Positions 12,206-22,833 of a stretch of 64,000 nucleotides of DNA are shown here, piece by piece. The notes under the pieces were generated by a model that did not search any database, had not been told where the DNA came from, and was given only the letters and a program-made list of their open reading frames with translations. The translations under genes were made by a program, and so were the position numbers. Every line of letters begins with the position of its first letter. Positions within the stretch are counted from its first letter, which is position 1. Source of the stretch: Pollenia angustigena (taxonomy: Eukaryota > Arthropoda > Insecta > Diptera > Polleniidae); NCBI GenBank assembly GCA_930367215.1, contig OV884056.1, positions 318,896,709 to 318,960,708 on the forward strand, given 5' to 3'.

Positions 12206-12966
12206 CCCTCAACCACTAGTGGTGAATGAGGGTGTACTATGTTTGTCATTTAGTGTAAAACTTTTTCAATATCCATCTAAGACCCCATAAAGTATTTATA
12301 TAAATAAAAGAACGCTGTAACTGACAAAAAATCGAAAATACCTTTTTTGCATAATTTTTATCAGAAAAAAATACGTCATCGGTTGGTCCCGGTCCCTTAT
12401 TTGTATGATGAAAAAAATTCACTTACGCAAAAAAAAATCGTTTGCTATAAGCCGCAGAATCACCGGGAATAATAGACTTGAGAGCAAATGTTTAGAGCCA
12501 ATATATAAAGCGAGAAAAAAATACATTTTAAAAATCATGTTCATAAGTTGTAAGTTTTTGTGATATGAACTTTTTTTCTACTTTCTTTTGTCTCTGGTGA
12601 TCATTTTATGTTTTGTCAGTTACAGCGTTCTTTAATTCCTGCGACGATATATTCTGGGCTCTTGAGTAAAATCATACCACAATATTTGTGAAGATTGGTC
12701 CATAGTTTACCAAATGTGCCATATTAAGCCCACTCTCGGAAAAAACGCTTTAGTTAATTTTGTTCTGTCACAGTTTTATATGTCTATAAATTATACTGTT
12801 AACTTTCGTGAAGATCGCTACATAAGCCACATGTTAAGCCCACTCTCGGGATCAGACTGTCAACTTTCGCGAAGATCGATCCATAACTTACCACTAGTAC
12901 AATATAAAGCCCACTCCTGAAATATTTATAAGATTCGGTACAGCCAAATATATCGCTCTTACTTGT
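12206..12966 (-). repeat. family A fragment, minus strand
   Basis: It begins with a terminal hairpin (ACCCTCAACCACTAGTGGTGAATGAGGGT) and ends with CGCTCTTACTTGTTG, the reverse of the family A start. Between them are diverged GATCGNTCCATAA/CCCACTCTCGG units. It lies wholly inside the hAT-like element. Confidence 0.5.
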
Positions 12967-13059
12967 TGATTATATTTATTTCGTTATTGCCAAACAGAGT
13001 GACTTTGAGCCTGAAGTACTCCTTTGAATAAAGGGATAAAAAAAGATTTTTTACACCTT

Positions 13060-13270
13060 AAGGCCCGTTTTCACAACTTACCGAAAGCTAAAGGTAGAAT
13101 TTTATCGGCCGTATAAAAAGTGTTCCATTTTTACAACTTTTCTTTAACCTACCAGGTAGGTTACTTTAGCGCTCACTTGAGGTTTACGTAAAGTTTTAAC
13201 AATGGAACACTTTTTATAAGGCCGATTAAAGTCTACTTTTAGCTAGCGGTAAATTGTGAAAACGGGCCTA
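13060..13270. repeat. MITE, copy 1 (partner at 57024-57220)
   Basis: Inverted ends AGGCCCGTTTTCACAA and its complement are about 200 bp apart. The inner arms also pair (AAAAAGTGTTCCAT on both sides). A second, diverged copy lies at 57024-57220. No coding sequence. Confidence 0.7.
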
Positions 13271-14205
13271 AAAGTTGTTGTTTTTAGTAATGACAAAAGT
13301 CAAAAAATTCAAGTAAAATTTAAAAGCTTCTGAAAATCACATTGGTCAAATTACAAAAAGAACAGAAATCAAAATAAAATTACTCACAGATTACACATGA
13401 AACTAATTACACATGGGCTGCACATGCAAGTAGAAATTACACACAATATGTGTAATAACACACGGATTGGCAGCACTGTAACCAAGATGCTTGTACCTAA
13501 TTTTGAAACTTTTGCTCTTGCAGTTCTCGAGGTATACAGAAGTCTTTAATGTCTTTGTATGGGAAGTGCCACACTCACTTGTCCAATCTCGCCCAAATTG
13601 TGTTGTGTTGTGTATTGATAATCAAGATGATTGTACCTAATTTGGAAACTTTGGCTCTTGCTGTACTCCAGATAGACATAAAAATAAAATAAAAAAACAA
13701 CAAAAACAATGGGTTTTTGGGTTAAATTGGAGGCAGTCGTGGTTTTTTTCTCATATCTCAGCCATTTGTGAACCGATCAAGCTGACTTTTACAGCCACGT
13801 CCGTTCGGAATTGAAGAAAACATCTTTTTTTATTGATAGAAAGTGTATTTTGATAGTTTTTTGGCCTTTCAGATACAGAAAACTCCCATTCCGTTCATGA
13901 AAACAAAAAAGGTTTCATTCCAAAAATTTTTTTCAAACGGCATTGTACTCTGTGACATGGCTGTTAATAGCAAACAATTCCGGACTAAATGTGACATAAA
14001 TATATAACTACCATCATATCTAGGGTCTTCGAAATCCCTATGTTAACGGACACATTGACAGAGGACATCGTTCAATCAACTTTTCTCCCAGAACATAAAT
14101 ACATACATATATACTTTATAGGATCTATGATCAATATTATATGCATTACAGACGGAATGACAAACTTTTATACCCTTTTACCTTTGGTGAAGGGTTTAAA
14201 AACTA

Positions 14206-15068
14206 TACAAGAGTATAATTGGAATTTAATTTTGTTAGTGTCACATACATTCGATCTTGTTGATATTTAACTAAACTCTATAAAAAAAATTCAAAAAAAA
14301 GATATAGTAAATAGTTTTGTTAGTTACGCCTTTTTGCATTTTAGCTAACGATAATATTCGTGTATCGATGACTATCAGTGATGCGTTTTCAGTTTTTTTG
14401 TTTTGGACCAAATTGGCAATTAAAAAGGGCAAAAAATCCCTTGGAAAGGGCCAAACAATTTTTTTAAATATGTATATGTGATTATTATGTTTATATTTAA
14501 GTAAAACCAATAGTAAAACATAGTAACATAGAACAAGTGTTTTATTTTATTAAGAACAAAAACAAAAAATCAAGTGTTTTAAAAGTATTTTTGTGCGTTT
14601 TTGTTTCACTTTAATATTACACACTTACTGCCCGTTCAACAATTTCGAAAGTAACGTTACCGTTCGCAATTGTTGAACAGGCAGTTAAAGTTTCACAAAC
14701 ACCATTGCCCAAAGCAACAAGAAGTTTTCTTTTTCTGTACAAAATTTATGTGTTGTTTGTCACCTGGGAACAGCACATTAATTTATGTATGAAGCATTTT
14801 TATAATTTGACAGTCTATTTAAAATGTATACTTCACAATTGGTTAGACAAACAAAAACGTACAAACAGCCGCTTATGTGGTTTATTTGGTCCTGTACAAA
14901 CAAAACAATTACGTAAATAAAAGTATTGTTTGAAAATAACATTGTAAAATGTATCGGACGATTTTTTTCCCCCTTAAGAGTCTTGCGCAAGTAACTTGCC
15001 GAGTGTGAAAGGGGTCTTACATTTAAAAAAAACTTGTTACATTTTTGTTCTAAAAAAGAAAGGAAAAT
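14206..15068. other. noncoding DNA with a small hairpin
   Basis: At 14627-14685 an 18-nt stem (ACTGCCCGTTCAACAATT against its complement, one mismatch) flanks the palindrome GTAACGTTAC. Otherwise the stretch is AT-rich with no recognisable exon or RNA gene. Confidence 0.35.
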
Positions 15069-15301
15069 ATATCGACCCCTAACCGCGAAAATAACGTAAG
15101 CGCCAAAAATTTAATTTTACAGGAGAGAGCTTTTTTATTTTATTTCATATAAATTTTGTATGAAATTTGTCGCTTACAATAAAATTGTTTTTGCTATAAA
15201 ATCGTGACGGTACATTTTGTGACCATGACATTTTAGGAGATGATGCAAGTGTTGCCAATAAAGTCATTTATTACGTTATTTTCGCGGTTAGGGCTCGATA
15301 T
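15069..15301 (-). repeat. MITE, copy 1 (inverted partner at 45601-45865)
   Basis: The ends ATATCGANCCCTAACCGCG and CGCGGTTAGGGCTCGATAT are inverted repeats. A second copy at 45601-45865 is in the opposite orientation and shares nearly the whole interior, including GGAGAGAGCTTTTTT and GATGATGCAAGTGTTGCCAA. No TSD longer than a possible TA is visible, so a Tc1/mariner-type origin is possible but unproven. Confidence 0.75.
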
Positions 15302-16470
15302 GAAATAATTTGCGAAGAAAAAAGATACAAGAAAAAACGAAATTGTTGCTTTTATTGTGAACAAAGATTTAAGTTATTAAGTTTTGAATGAAAATTTTAA
15401 CAAAATGTTGAAAAAATAATAATAAATGCATAATATTGTTGTGGCTAAAATTTGCAAACGGTTTCTTAATGCAAAATGTGTGGTTGCAAAAGAAATGGTT
15501 GCTCTATTTTGAACACCAAGTGAAAATGTTTTTTTTTGATTGTGAACAAAGCTTTGAGCTATTTTTAAAGTGTATTTATTGTTACTAAAAATTTAGATTT
15601 GTAAATTATTTGTTGTGTTTTTCTTTGATTTGATACAAATCGAAAAATGGGTTAATTCAATTAATCTTCTGTTACTTTGTCATTTTTGCATCGATCGGTA
15701 TCCTATTAGGGACAAAATGTTCGTATTGAAATAGGCTAATATCGTAAGTGATACAACTTAAAAAAATTTTATTTGTTAGTTTAAATAAAATAACTCGAAA
15801 AGAGCTAAATTGAACAAAATCATCAAATTTTTTATGAAGTTTGAACTTTTGTCCACTGTAACTCTGCCTCATCTTTACATACGACCAATGGTTATTTTAG
15901 AAATTTTAATTCCTTTCACTAAAAAGAAAGAAATACATAATCTGTTTTAAAGATATTTGGCATTTCAGTCACACCATCTTTTTAAAAAACACAAACACCC
16001 GTTATTTTGGAATATCTCAAAAACTGTTCTACTTTTGGCAATTCTGACTTCATATTCAAGTTCAGCGGTAAATTTTACAAAAAACTGCCACGTAGTGTAA
16101 TTTAAATCATTAACGGCCATTTTCACCAAGTTCGGTTAAAACTAACTTTCAATAAAATAAAATAAAAATCAAGAAAAATAACCCTTATTGATCAATATAA
16201 ATAAGGAAAAAAGATTTGTCGGAGAGAGCTATGGGAATTCGTATCCCAAGATTAGATTTTGAATTGTTAGAAGAATAATGTCCCAGGGGCGAATTTTTCG
16301 ATTACAGAAGCGATGATGTAGTAGACACGAGTAAGATAGTAATGCACACCCTTAATTACAACCTAGTACACTTTTTCGAATGCATTGCCGCATTTATGGA
16401 GTGCACACAAAGTAATCGGAATAGTGAAGTGTTCATTTAGTAAATATAAACTCAGTACTCAGTAGACTGT
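15302..16470. other. AT-rich noncoding DNA
   Basis: Nothing recognisable as an exon, RNA gene or structured element is seen here; short ORFs have no motif. Confidence 0.35.
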
Positions 16471-17150
16471 ATATTAGGGTGGCAGCTAAATGTATGGAGC
16501 AATTTTTTTGTATTAATATTGATGTCTCCCGGGCGGAATATTGTGCCACATGGTCTAAAACTGATGTGGAAAAAATTTCAGCCAAATCGGATAACTTTTA
16601 CCCCTGCCCCTTTGAGGTCAAAGTTCAAATGATAAAAAAAAAAATTTCCATACAAGCAAAAAATTTTTTTTTCGATTTTTTTTTTAATATTAGAAATTTT
16701 TATAAGCTTATTAACAACAAAAAATTTCATTTCGATCGGACAAGATTTTCAGTTTCAAAAGTGACTCTGAAAAAAAAAATTTGAGGCTTGCTAGGGGCTT
16801 ACTCTAAAAAATTTAAAAAAAAAATTTTTTTTTAGTTTTGATAAGCACATATTAAAGATTTTTTGTTGCTCTTAATACCAGGTTTTTTAAATTTTTTTTA
16901 AACAATTTTTTTCGACATCGCATTTTTGTTCTAAATTGGGGTAAAAAACTGGAAAAATTCAGTTTTTGGCCCTATTTAAGATCATGATTACTAGGGTGCC
17001 AGCTAAATTTCAACTTTGGATTTTCAACATCTCCCGGGCGGAATATTGTGCCACATGGTCTCAAACTGATGTGGAAAAAATTTCAGCCAAATCGGATAAC
17101 TTTTACCCCTGCCCCTTTGAGGTCAAAGTTCAAATGATAAAAGTATGATA
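16471..17150 (+). repeat. two direct copies of a 120-bp repeat, about 500 bp apart
   Basis: The block starting near 16525 (CTCCCGGGCGGAATATTGTG) recurs near 17029 and the two remain nearly identical through GTTCAAATGATAAAA. Each is preceded by AGGGTG(G/C)CAGCTAAA. The words resemble the arms of the element at 281-870. Small ORFs here repeat with the unit and are not genes. Confidence 0.7.
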
Positions 17151-17301
17151 GGACTACTAAATACAAAAAAAAAAAAAAAAAATAAAAAAATGTATTTATT
17201 TACAAGGTGGTCTGAAAAAACCACTGACTGTTAATGCTTTGCCTGTTGTTGTATTGTTGTGATATTGAGGCCACCTTGCTAAAATATTACAATGGAAAGT
17301 T

Positions 17302-17446
17302 AGTGCCGGTTCACACACGTCAAGTTTGACCCGTCAAGTCTTAAGCTTTTAGGAGAGAAGGGAAAAGAGGATGCCATATATTTTCCCCTCTCTCCTAAAA
17401 ACTCAAGACTTGACGAGTTAAACTTGACGTGTGTGAACCAGCACTT
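17302..17446. repeat. hairpin MITE, 145 bp
   Basis: AGTGCCGGTTCACACACG at the left pairs with CGTGTGTGAACCAGCACT at the right, and pairing continues through CAAGTTTGAC, CGTCAAGTCTT and TAGGAGAGA. Almost the whole element folds into one stem. No clean TSD is seen. Confidence 0.75.
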
Positions 17447-18830
17447 AGTCTGTGTTCACAGCGTTACCGTTGTGATACTAAAGTATCAATTTGACCCTTT
17501 TTCGACAGTGTTGATACCTTTTATGACCCTTCTTTTAAATTATACTTTTGTATCATTATCACCCATTTTGTGACACTTTTTGACCCTTTTTTGGAAATAT
17601 CTCTCACATTTTGTTTTTTGTCAACACTGCAGAACAGAAGTGCTAAACAAATGTTTTCGAAATAAGCATTGCTTGATATGGAACAGACTCAAAGTATAAA
17701 CTTACAATTCCATGCTTTCTTCTCCTTGATTTTTGATAGTAAAGTACAATTTCCCTAAAAGCAAACATAACTCATATACATACATATTAGTTATTTTTTA
17801 CGATGGTTTCTTTTCAAAACAAAAATTTGACATTTTATTAAAAAAAATCAATTTGGTTTTGCTCTCTTAAAGAGTAGCATGTTTTACTCAAACAAAATTC
17901 GCCCTTAATAATGGCAAAAGGTATTGAACTTTTCGCCCCCTTTTGAATCGACAGTGTTGAGAGTGCCCTAACAGGAATGAAAACAAGAGGTAAAAATTGC
18001 TAAATTAGCGGAAATTCCCAAATATTTGGTAACAGCGGTATGATAGCAGAGTCTAATTAATATTTATTAAAAATCGTAAAAGCTTAAAAAAAAAATCTGA
18101 CACTTACATGAAAAAATCGCTTTAATGGTTACAATTCGCGAACGATTGCAAAATTTAAAACAAACACTAAAATTTATTTGACATTGCTAAATCGGAAAAT
18201 TACATAAAAAGTATTAAACAATTAGCTTTTTGGCAGGTGTTAAAAACGGGACAGAGCATTCCATAAAAAAATTAAGTTTTTTGAGCTCTTCCTACCTTAA
18301 ATATTATTTTTTTGTTTTCTTATAAAAAAAAACCTGGTCTTATTATGTTCATTTAAATACTACTGGGAAATACTGCTTATAAAAAACTTGACCCTTTTTT
18401 TTATTGAAATAAGAAATTTGGTTTTCTCAATGTCTCATTTGCTTCGATTTTAACGCAAAGCTAACCGGCACTCATCTGCCAATTATTTATTTTCCTTTTA
18501 TTTGCCGTACAGATAAATTCAATCAGCTGACTCCCAACATTTACATGTATTTTGAGTGGCGTTGCCAGCTGAAAACTTTGTTTTTTGTCGGTATATTGAG
18601 AAACCCAAAATCGTTAACGGACAGTTTATCGTTGCAATAAATGTATGTTGACATTAAGTAACAGACAGCTTGTCGATACATTGAGAAAATGGCCATAAAT
18701 AAGTATTGCTTATGTAATTATAGCTGAGAATAATTATATAAATAAACGAAAAAAAAAATCCAAAAAAAGCTTGACCAGTAAATTCATCAAACTTTAGCTT
18801 TATTTTTAACAATTTCTATGGATTTGTTTA
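17447..18830. other. AT-rich noncoding DNA
   Basis: No ORF with recognisable motifs, RNA gene or clear repeat structure was found. Confidence 0.35.
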
Positions 18831-19225
18831 AAGGGCATAATAAACCTCACAAATGGCTTGGCAAACATAAAATTTTACGTTTGTACAAACATTTTGTGTT
18901 GTTAATTGGGGTGTTTGCTGTTTGGACAAACATTTGAAGCAATGTTTGCAGAAATATTAAAAATTTTTAATATTTGGCAGACATGTTGGATATTTGTCGA
19001 ACTTTTTGTGGCGTCTAATGCTAATTGTATTCAATTCAATTAATTTTTAATATTAAATTAAATTTTTTTAGTAGTATTGCTTGCCACAAAACAGCTCGTT
19101 GTTTAAAAACTGTTTTACTTTAAATTTTTTGCTTTTATTTTATAATTTCTTCTCCGTTTTAAGCTAAAAGCAATAAAATTGCCGCAGCACTATTGGCATC
19201 TGCATTCATTGAAAACAAAACAAAA

Positions 19226-20633
19226 ACAAGTTAGAGTGCTATATTCGGCTGTGCCGAATCTTTGATACCCTCCACCGACAGTTCGAATGTTTAAGGAGTA
19301 ATATCTGTATGATGTTATTATTATCTTAAACTGTGACGATTTGTTATTAATTATGGATTTAGGCGACTAAACTGTTTTCCGGTAGTAGGGTTTATATGGG
19401 GCCTAGGGTAAATTATGGACCGATCTTCACGAAATTTCACAGTATTTTTCCCAGTTCTATAAAACTTTGATGTACCAAATTTTGTTATGATAGCATTATT
19501 TTTTACGGACTTAGGCGTACTAAACTGTTTTCCGGGAGTAGGGTTTATATGGGGCCCAGGGTAAATTATGGACCGATCTTCACGAAATTACACAGTTTTA
19601 TTTCTTGTCCTATAAAACTTTGATGTACCAAATTTTGTTATGATAGCATTATTTTTTACGGATTTAGGCGTACTAAACTGTTTTCCGGGAGTAAGGTTTA
19701 TATGGGGCCCAGGGTATGTTATGGACCGATCTTCACGAAATAACACAATTTTATTTCTTGTCTAATAAAACTTTGATGTACCAAATTTTGTTATGATAGC
19801 ATTATTTTTTACGTTTTTAGGCGTACTAAGTTGTTTTCCGGGGGTAAAGTTTATATGGGGCCTATGGTAAATTATGAACCGATCTTCATGAAATTTCAAA
19901 GATTTATTTTTAGTTCTATAAAACTTTGATGTACTAAATTTTGTTATGATAGCATTATTTTTTACGTTTTTAGGCGTACTAAGTTGTTTTTCGGAAGTAG
20001 GTTTTATATGGGGCCTATGGTAAATTATGGACCGATCTTCACGAAACTTAACAGTTTAATTTCTAGTCCTATGTAACTGTGACTTGCCAAAATTTGTAAT
20101 GATAGCATTGTTAGTTAGGGTTTTAGGCTTAATATAATGTTTTCCGGGAGTAGGGCTTATATGGGGCCTAGGGTAAATTATTGACGGATCTTCACGAAAT
20201 TTCACAGCGTGATTTCCAGTTGAATAAAACGAATTGTTGCGCAATCGTATATAATTCTGTGCATTTTTCCACCATTTATGTTAGTTTTTGTAACAAAATT
20301 ATCAATTTTTTTTATGTGGTGGTTCCACATTTTGATTCATAGCTCCGATCCTATTGAACCGATTTTGCTGAATTTCAATCCCAAACTGCTTAGGATAACT
20401 ACAAGCAATTTGACACCAAGTTTGTTGATTTCTTTTGAGTTTTTCGAAAGTGAGCGTGTTTTCAACAGACGGACAGACGGACAGACAGACGGACATGGCT
20501 AACTCGACTTAAAATTACTCAAGGACCCAGAATATATATACTTTATAGGGTCTGAGATGAATAGTAAAAAAGTTTCACACGGAATGACAAACTGAATATA
20601 CCCTCTTCACAACTAATTGTGGTGGAGGGTATA
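19226..20633 (+). mobile_element. family A element, apparently full length
   Basis: The left end has the hairpin ATTCGGCTGTGCCGAAT and then ATACCCTCCACCGACAG. The right end has ATACCCTCTTCACAA and GTGGTGGAGGGTATA, a second hairpin. The interior is six diverged tandem units (listed separately), then a conserved 3' segment with CGACTTAAAATTACTC, AAGGACCCAGAATATA and CACGGAATGACAAACT. No protein is encoded. Two terminal hairpins plus a tandem core resemble Helentron-derived DINE-1-type elements; the resemblance is by structure only. Confidence 0.6.
19290..20235 (+). repeat. six tandem units of about 153 bp
   Basis: The phrase GTAGGGTTTATATGGGG (with small changes) recurs near 19383, 19541, 19691, 19845, 19998 and 20151, a spacing of about 150-158 bp. 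Each unit also carries GGACCGATCTTCACGAAA and AACTTTGATGTACCAAA. It forms the core of the family A element; related units occur at 44830-45540 and 47970-48180. Confidence 0.8.
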
Positions 20634-21035
20634 ATGAAAATTAATGTTTGAACGGAGAATATTTGTGTTGTTTATTGGCAAACCCCAAACGGAAATAATG
20701 TGTGTGTTTGCCAAGCATTTTGTGTGGTTTATTATGCCCTTAACTTTATTTGTAAGAAGATAATTGTATAATGTAATTAAGAAACTGTACAATGATGTTT
20801 GATCTAGCTTAACGTTTTGCAAAAGCAAATAATTTTTTTATTAAAACAAGGGACGCCAAATAATAAGTATGAACATAACTAGTAAAATTTTTACTAGCAG
20901 AAATTTTCAAAAAATAGTTGACGGAAGTCGTTGTCTTGTTCGACGTCGCAGCCGTTTGAAAGTCGAAATCACAACAACGACAATGTAAAACACATAAGTA
21001 AAATGTTCGCCGTACATACTTATTTCGTTTGCTTC

Positions 21036-21250
21036 CAAGGCGAATTTATAACAGGTAAGTGCAACTCAACAACTACAAAACAAGGCGAATTAACTCCATG
21101 TATTTTTTTTTTGCAATTTTCTGACTTGTTGTCAAATTTCAGTATAGAAACAAAACAATATTTTGACGTTTCACAATTTTTTTAATTCGCCGTGGATACA
21201 GCTGATGAACGGCTGACGAGTTGAGCTTACCTGGAGTTAATTCGCCTTGG
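21036..21250. mobile_element. P-type MITE with CAAGGCGAATT ends
   Basis: It begins CAAGGCGAATTTATAACAGG and ends TTAATTCGCCTTG. A 9-bp direct repeat, GTTTGCTTC, directly flanks it (8 bp would be the P-superfamily norm; the ninth base may be chance). A second internal start, CAAGGCGAATTAACTCC at 21081, is the exact complement of the right end, so the left end looks duplicated. The interior shares GACGAGTTGAGCTTACCT with the nested MITE at 41210-41370. Confidence 0.75.
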
Positions 21251-21539
21251 TTTGCTTCAATCATAATACCAACCAAGGCGAATTTATAGCAGGTAAACTC
21301 ATCTCGTCAGCTGTTTCCACGGCGAATTAAAAAAAATCATGAAACGTCAAAATATAATTTTGTTTATGTTTTGCGCCAAAATAACCGAAAAAATTTCTGA
21401 GAAAAACTATATTGTGAAAGTGAAAATTGGTGAAAATATATTATTTTTATAATAAAAATATTTAAAAACTGCGAATAATTAAAGTGAATTTAATAATTTC
21501 TTTTATAAAAAAGTGATAATTTTAGTTTGCAAACAAAAC

Positions 21540-22170
21540 ATGCGTTATTGTTCAGTTTGCAAAAAACCTTACTATAAAGGTGAAGGAAACTTGTTCCGAG
21601 TTTCCAATGAAGAAGCCGCTCGAAAAATATGGGAGAATAATTGTGGCAAATCTTTAAAAAAATCATCACAAGTGTGTGCCGCCCACTTTTTACCATCCCA
21701 TATTTTGCATGTTGTTACAAGAGTTTCTCTCTTGCCAAATGCGGTACCTTTTGTTTTGCAGGTAAAACAGCCGGACGTTTTAACGGAGAATGCTGAAGAA
21801 ATAGGTGTGGACGATGTTTCTTTAAAGACGGATAAAAAGGAACAAGAAACACAGACGGAGTAAGTAGAGTAAAATTTTAATAATAACAAGTTATTCATTA
21901 TTAACCTAAAGTTACCTACATATAAGTAAAAGGCTTGGTAGAAGGCAAGCAATTTGTATAATTTCGATAAAATGCAACTTCTAATAAACTCAAGTTGTAA
22001 TAATGAACCTCAGAAAAGATTGGAAAATTAACAAATGAACTAATTATACACAAATTTTAATTTGCATTTAATAATTTTTTTATTTTCAGAAGAAGCTACT
22101 ACGAGCAATCTTGTGCTGCAGATGACGTTTCTACAAAGCCAAGTAGAAAGGATCAGGAAACTCAGACAGA
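21540..22170 (+). CDS. P-like transposase 5' block: THAP DNA-binding domain (2 exons)
   Basis: Exon 1 is 21540-21859 and exon 2 is 22090-22170, with GTAAGT donors (21860, 22171) and a TTTTCAG acceptor. I chose the ATG at 21540 over the in-frame one at 21513 because the THAP domain must start close to its first Cys: MRYCSVC. The pattern continues with a RKIWENN block and CAAHF, completing a C2CH zinc site in about 60 residues. P-element THAP domains bind DNA next to the element ends. Exon 2 is 81 nt and phase-symmetric. Both exons end in QETQTE, so exon 2 looks like a duplicate of the exon 1 tail. The frame is intact throughout, so a short DNA-binding protein remains possible. Confidence 0.8.
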
Positions 22171-22833
22171 GTAAGTTAATTAAAATTTTAATCTATATCG
22201 TCACCTAAAAGACGAAATAACCTATCTGCAGTTTTCAAAAGTTTACAGGAGAGGGTTTAGTTTACCAACGCAGCTCTAAATAAAAAAAAAGAGTACATAG
22301 GGTGAGAGAAAATTTAAAAATAAGAAGAAAAAATAAAATGGCAAAATTTTCGGAAACGCATAGTTTCCGAGTTATGGACCTCGGAAGTTTTCATATAAAC
22401 TTGCGATTTCCCTCTACATTTCTGAACGTATATGGCCAATATTGGTATTATTTGAAAGCATTTGCTGCAATATCAAAAAACCTGTGATATAATTTTTAAG
22501 TTTGTGTTTAATTTAATTTTTCATGTTTAATGTTTTTCATGCTTGTCTACAACAAATTATTGTTCAATGTAATAAAAATTGATTTTCTTATTACGAATCC
22601 CTTGATAAAGTGAACATAACATTCACGAAACGTTGGGAAAATATGGATTAAATGCATTTTTAATTACATAAAAAAACTTTAGGCCGTATTAGCTAAAATA
22701 AAATCTAATTTAATTAAATTTAAGATTAATTACTATGCTCATTACTAGTTAATAAGATTCGTCGTTAGTACAAACATAAAACTAAAAATTCAACAGTAAA
22801 TATTTTTTAACTAATATTTTCAAAATTCTTTAG
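22171..22833 (+). other. gap in the P-like gene where catalytic exons are missing
   Basis: This 663-bp stretch lies between exon 2 and the next recognisable exon. It holds noncoding, repeat-like DNA (for example the near-palindrome GGAAACGCATAGTTTCC near 22350) and no transposase exon. P transposases of about 750 residues carry the coiled coil and most of the RNase H-like catalytic domain here. Splice phase also breaks: exon 2 ends two bases into a codon, whereas the exon starting at 22834 needs one base before it; direct splicing would hit TAA at once. Confidence 0.7.

Larger units (their letters stand above)
11538..13478. mobile_element. hAT-like element with nested inserts, 1.94 kb
   Basis: Ends are CAGTGTTGCCAAT and ATTGGCAGCACTG. 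An exact 8-bp TSD, TAACCAAG, lies at 11530-11537 and 13479-13486. Subterminal repeats of ATTACACATG occur near both ends (11570-11620 and 13380-13460). No transposase ORF remains. Nested within it are a minus-strand family A fragment (about 12206-12966) and a MITE (13060-13270). Confidence 0.85.
11118..14205 (+). mobile_element. family A dispersed element, interrupted
   Basis: The left end carries a hairpin, ATTCGGCTATGCCGAAT, followed by ACCCTTCACC-type sequence. The right end carries ACCCTTTTACCTTTGGTGAAGGGT, here split by a weak loop. The body includes diverged tandem units of the kind seen intact at 19290-20235 (CCACGCCCACTTGTC, AATTTTGGAAACTTTGGCTC). A 1.94-kb hAT-like element with its own TSD interrupts it. 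The paired terminal hairpins and internal minisatellite resemble nonautonomous Helentron (DINE-1-like) elements, but this is inference. Confidence 0.45.
18831..20741. mobile_element. inverted-repeat element interrupted by family A
   Basis: A 39-nt left end (18831-18869, starting AAGGGCATAATAAACC) pairs with the right end (20703-20741) with about four mismatches. Between them lies a complete family A insertion (19226-20633), so the original element was about 500 bp. The TSD is not clear; the flanks contain TTAA-like sequence. Confidence 0.6.

Noticed and set aside
16479..17148. Two ORFs (101 and 60 residues) sharing a Cys-containing block
   Set aside because: The shared block is the 120-bp direct repeat itself; it also resembles inverted arms elsewhere and shows no protein family.
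17201..17279. CAAGGTGG...CCACCTTG ends resembling a P-type MITE
   Set aside because: Only about 11 of the first 14 positions pair and the flanks (TTATTTA / CTAAAAT) show no 8-bp duplication.
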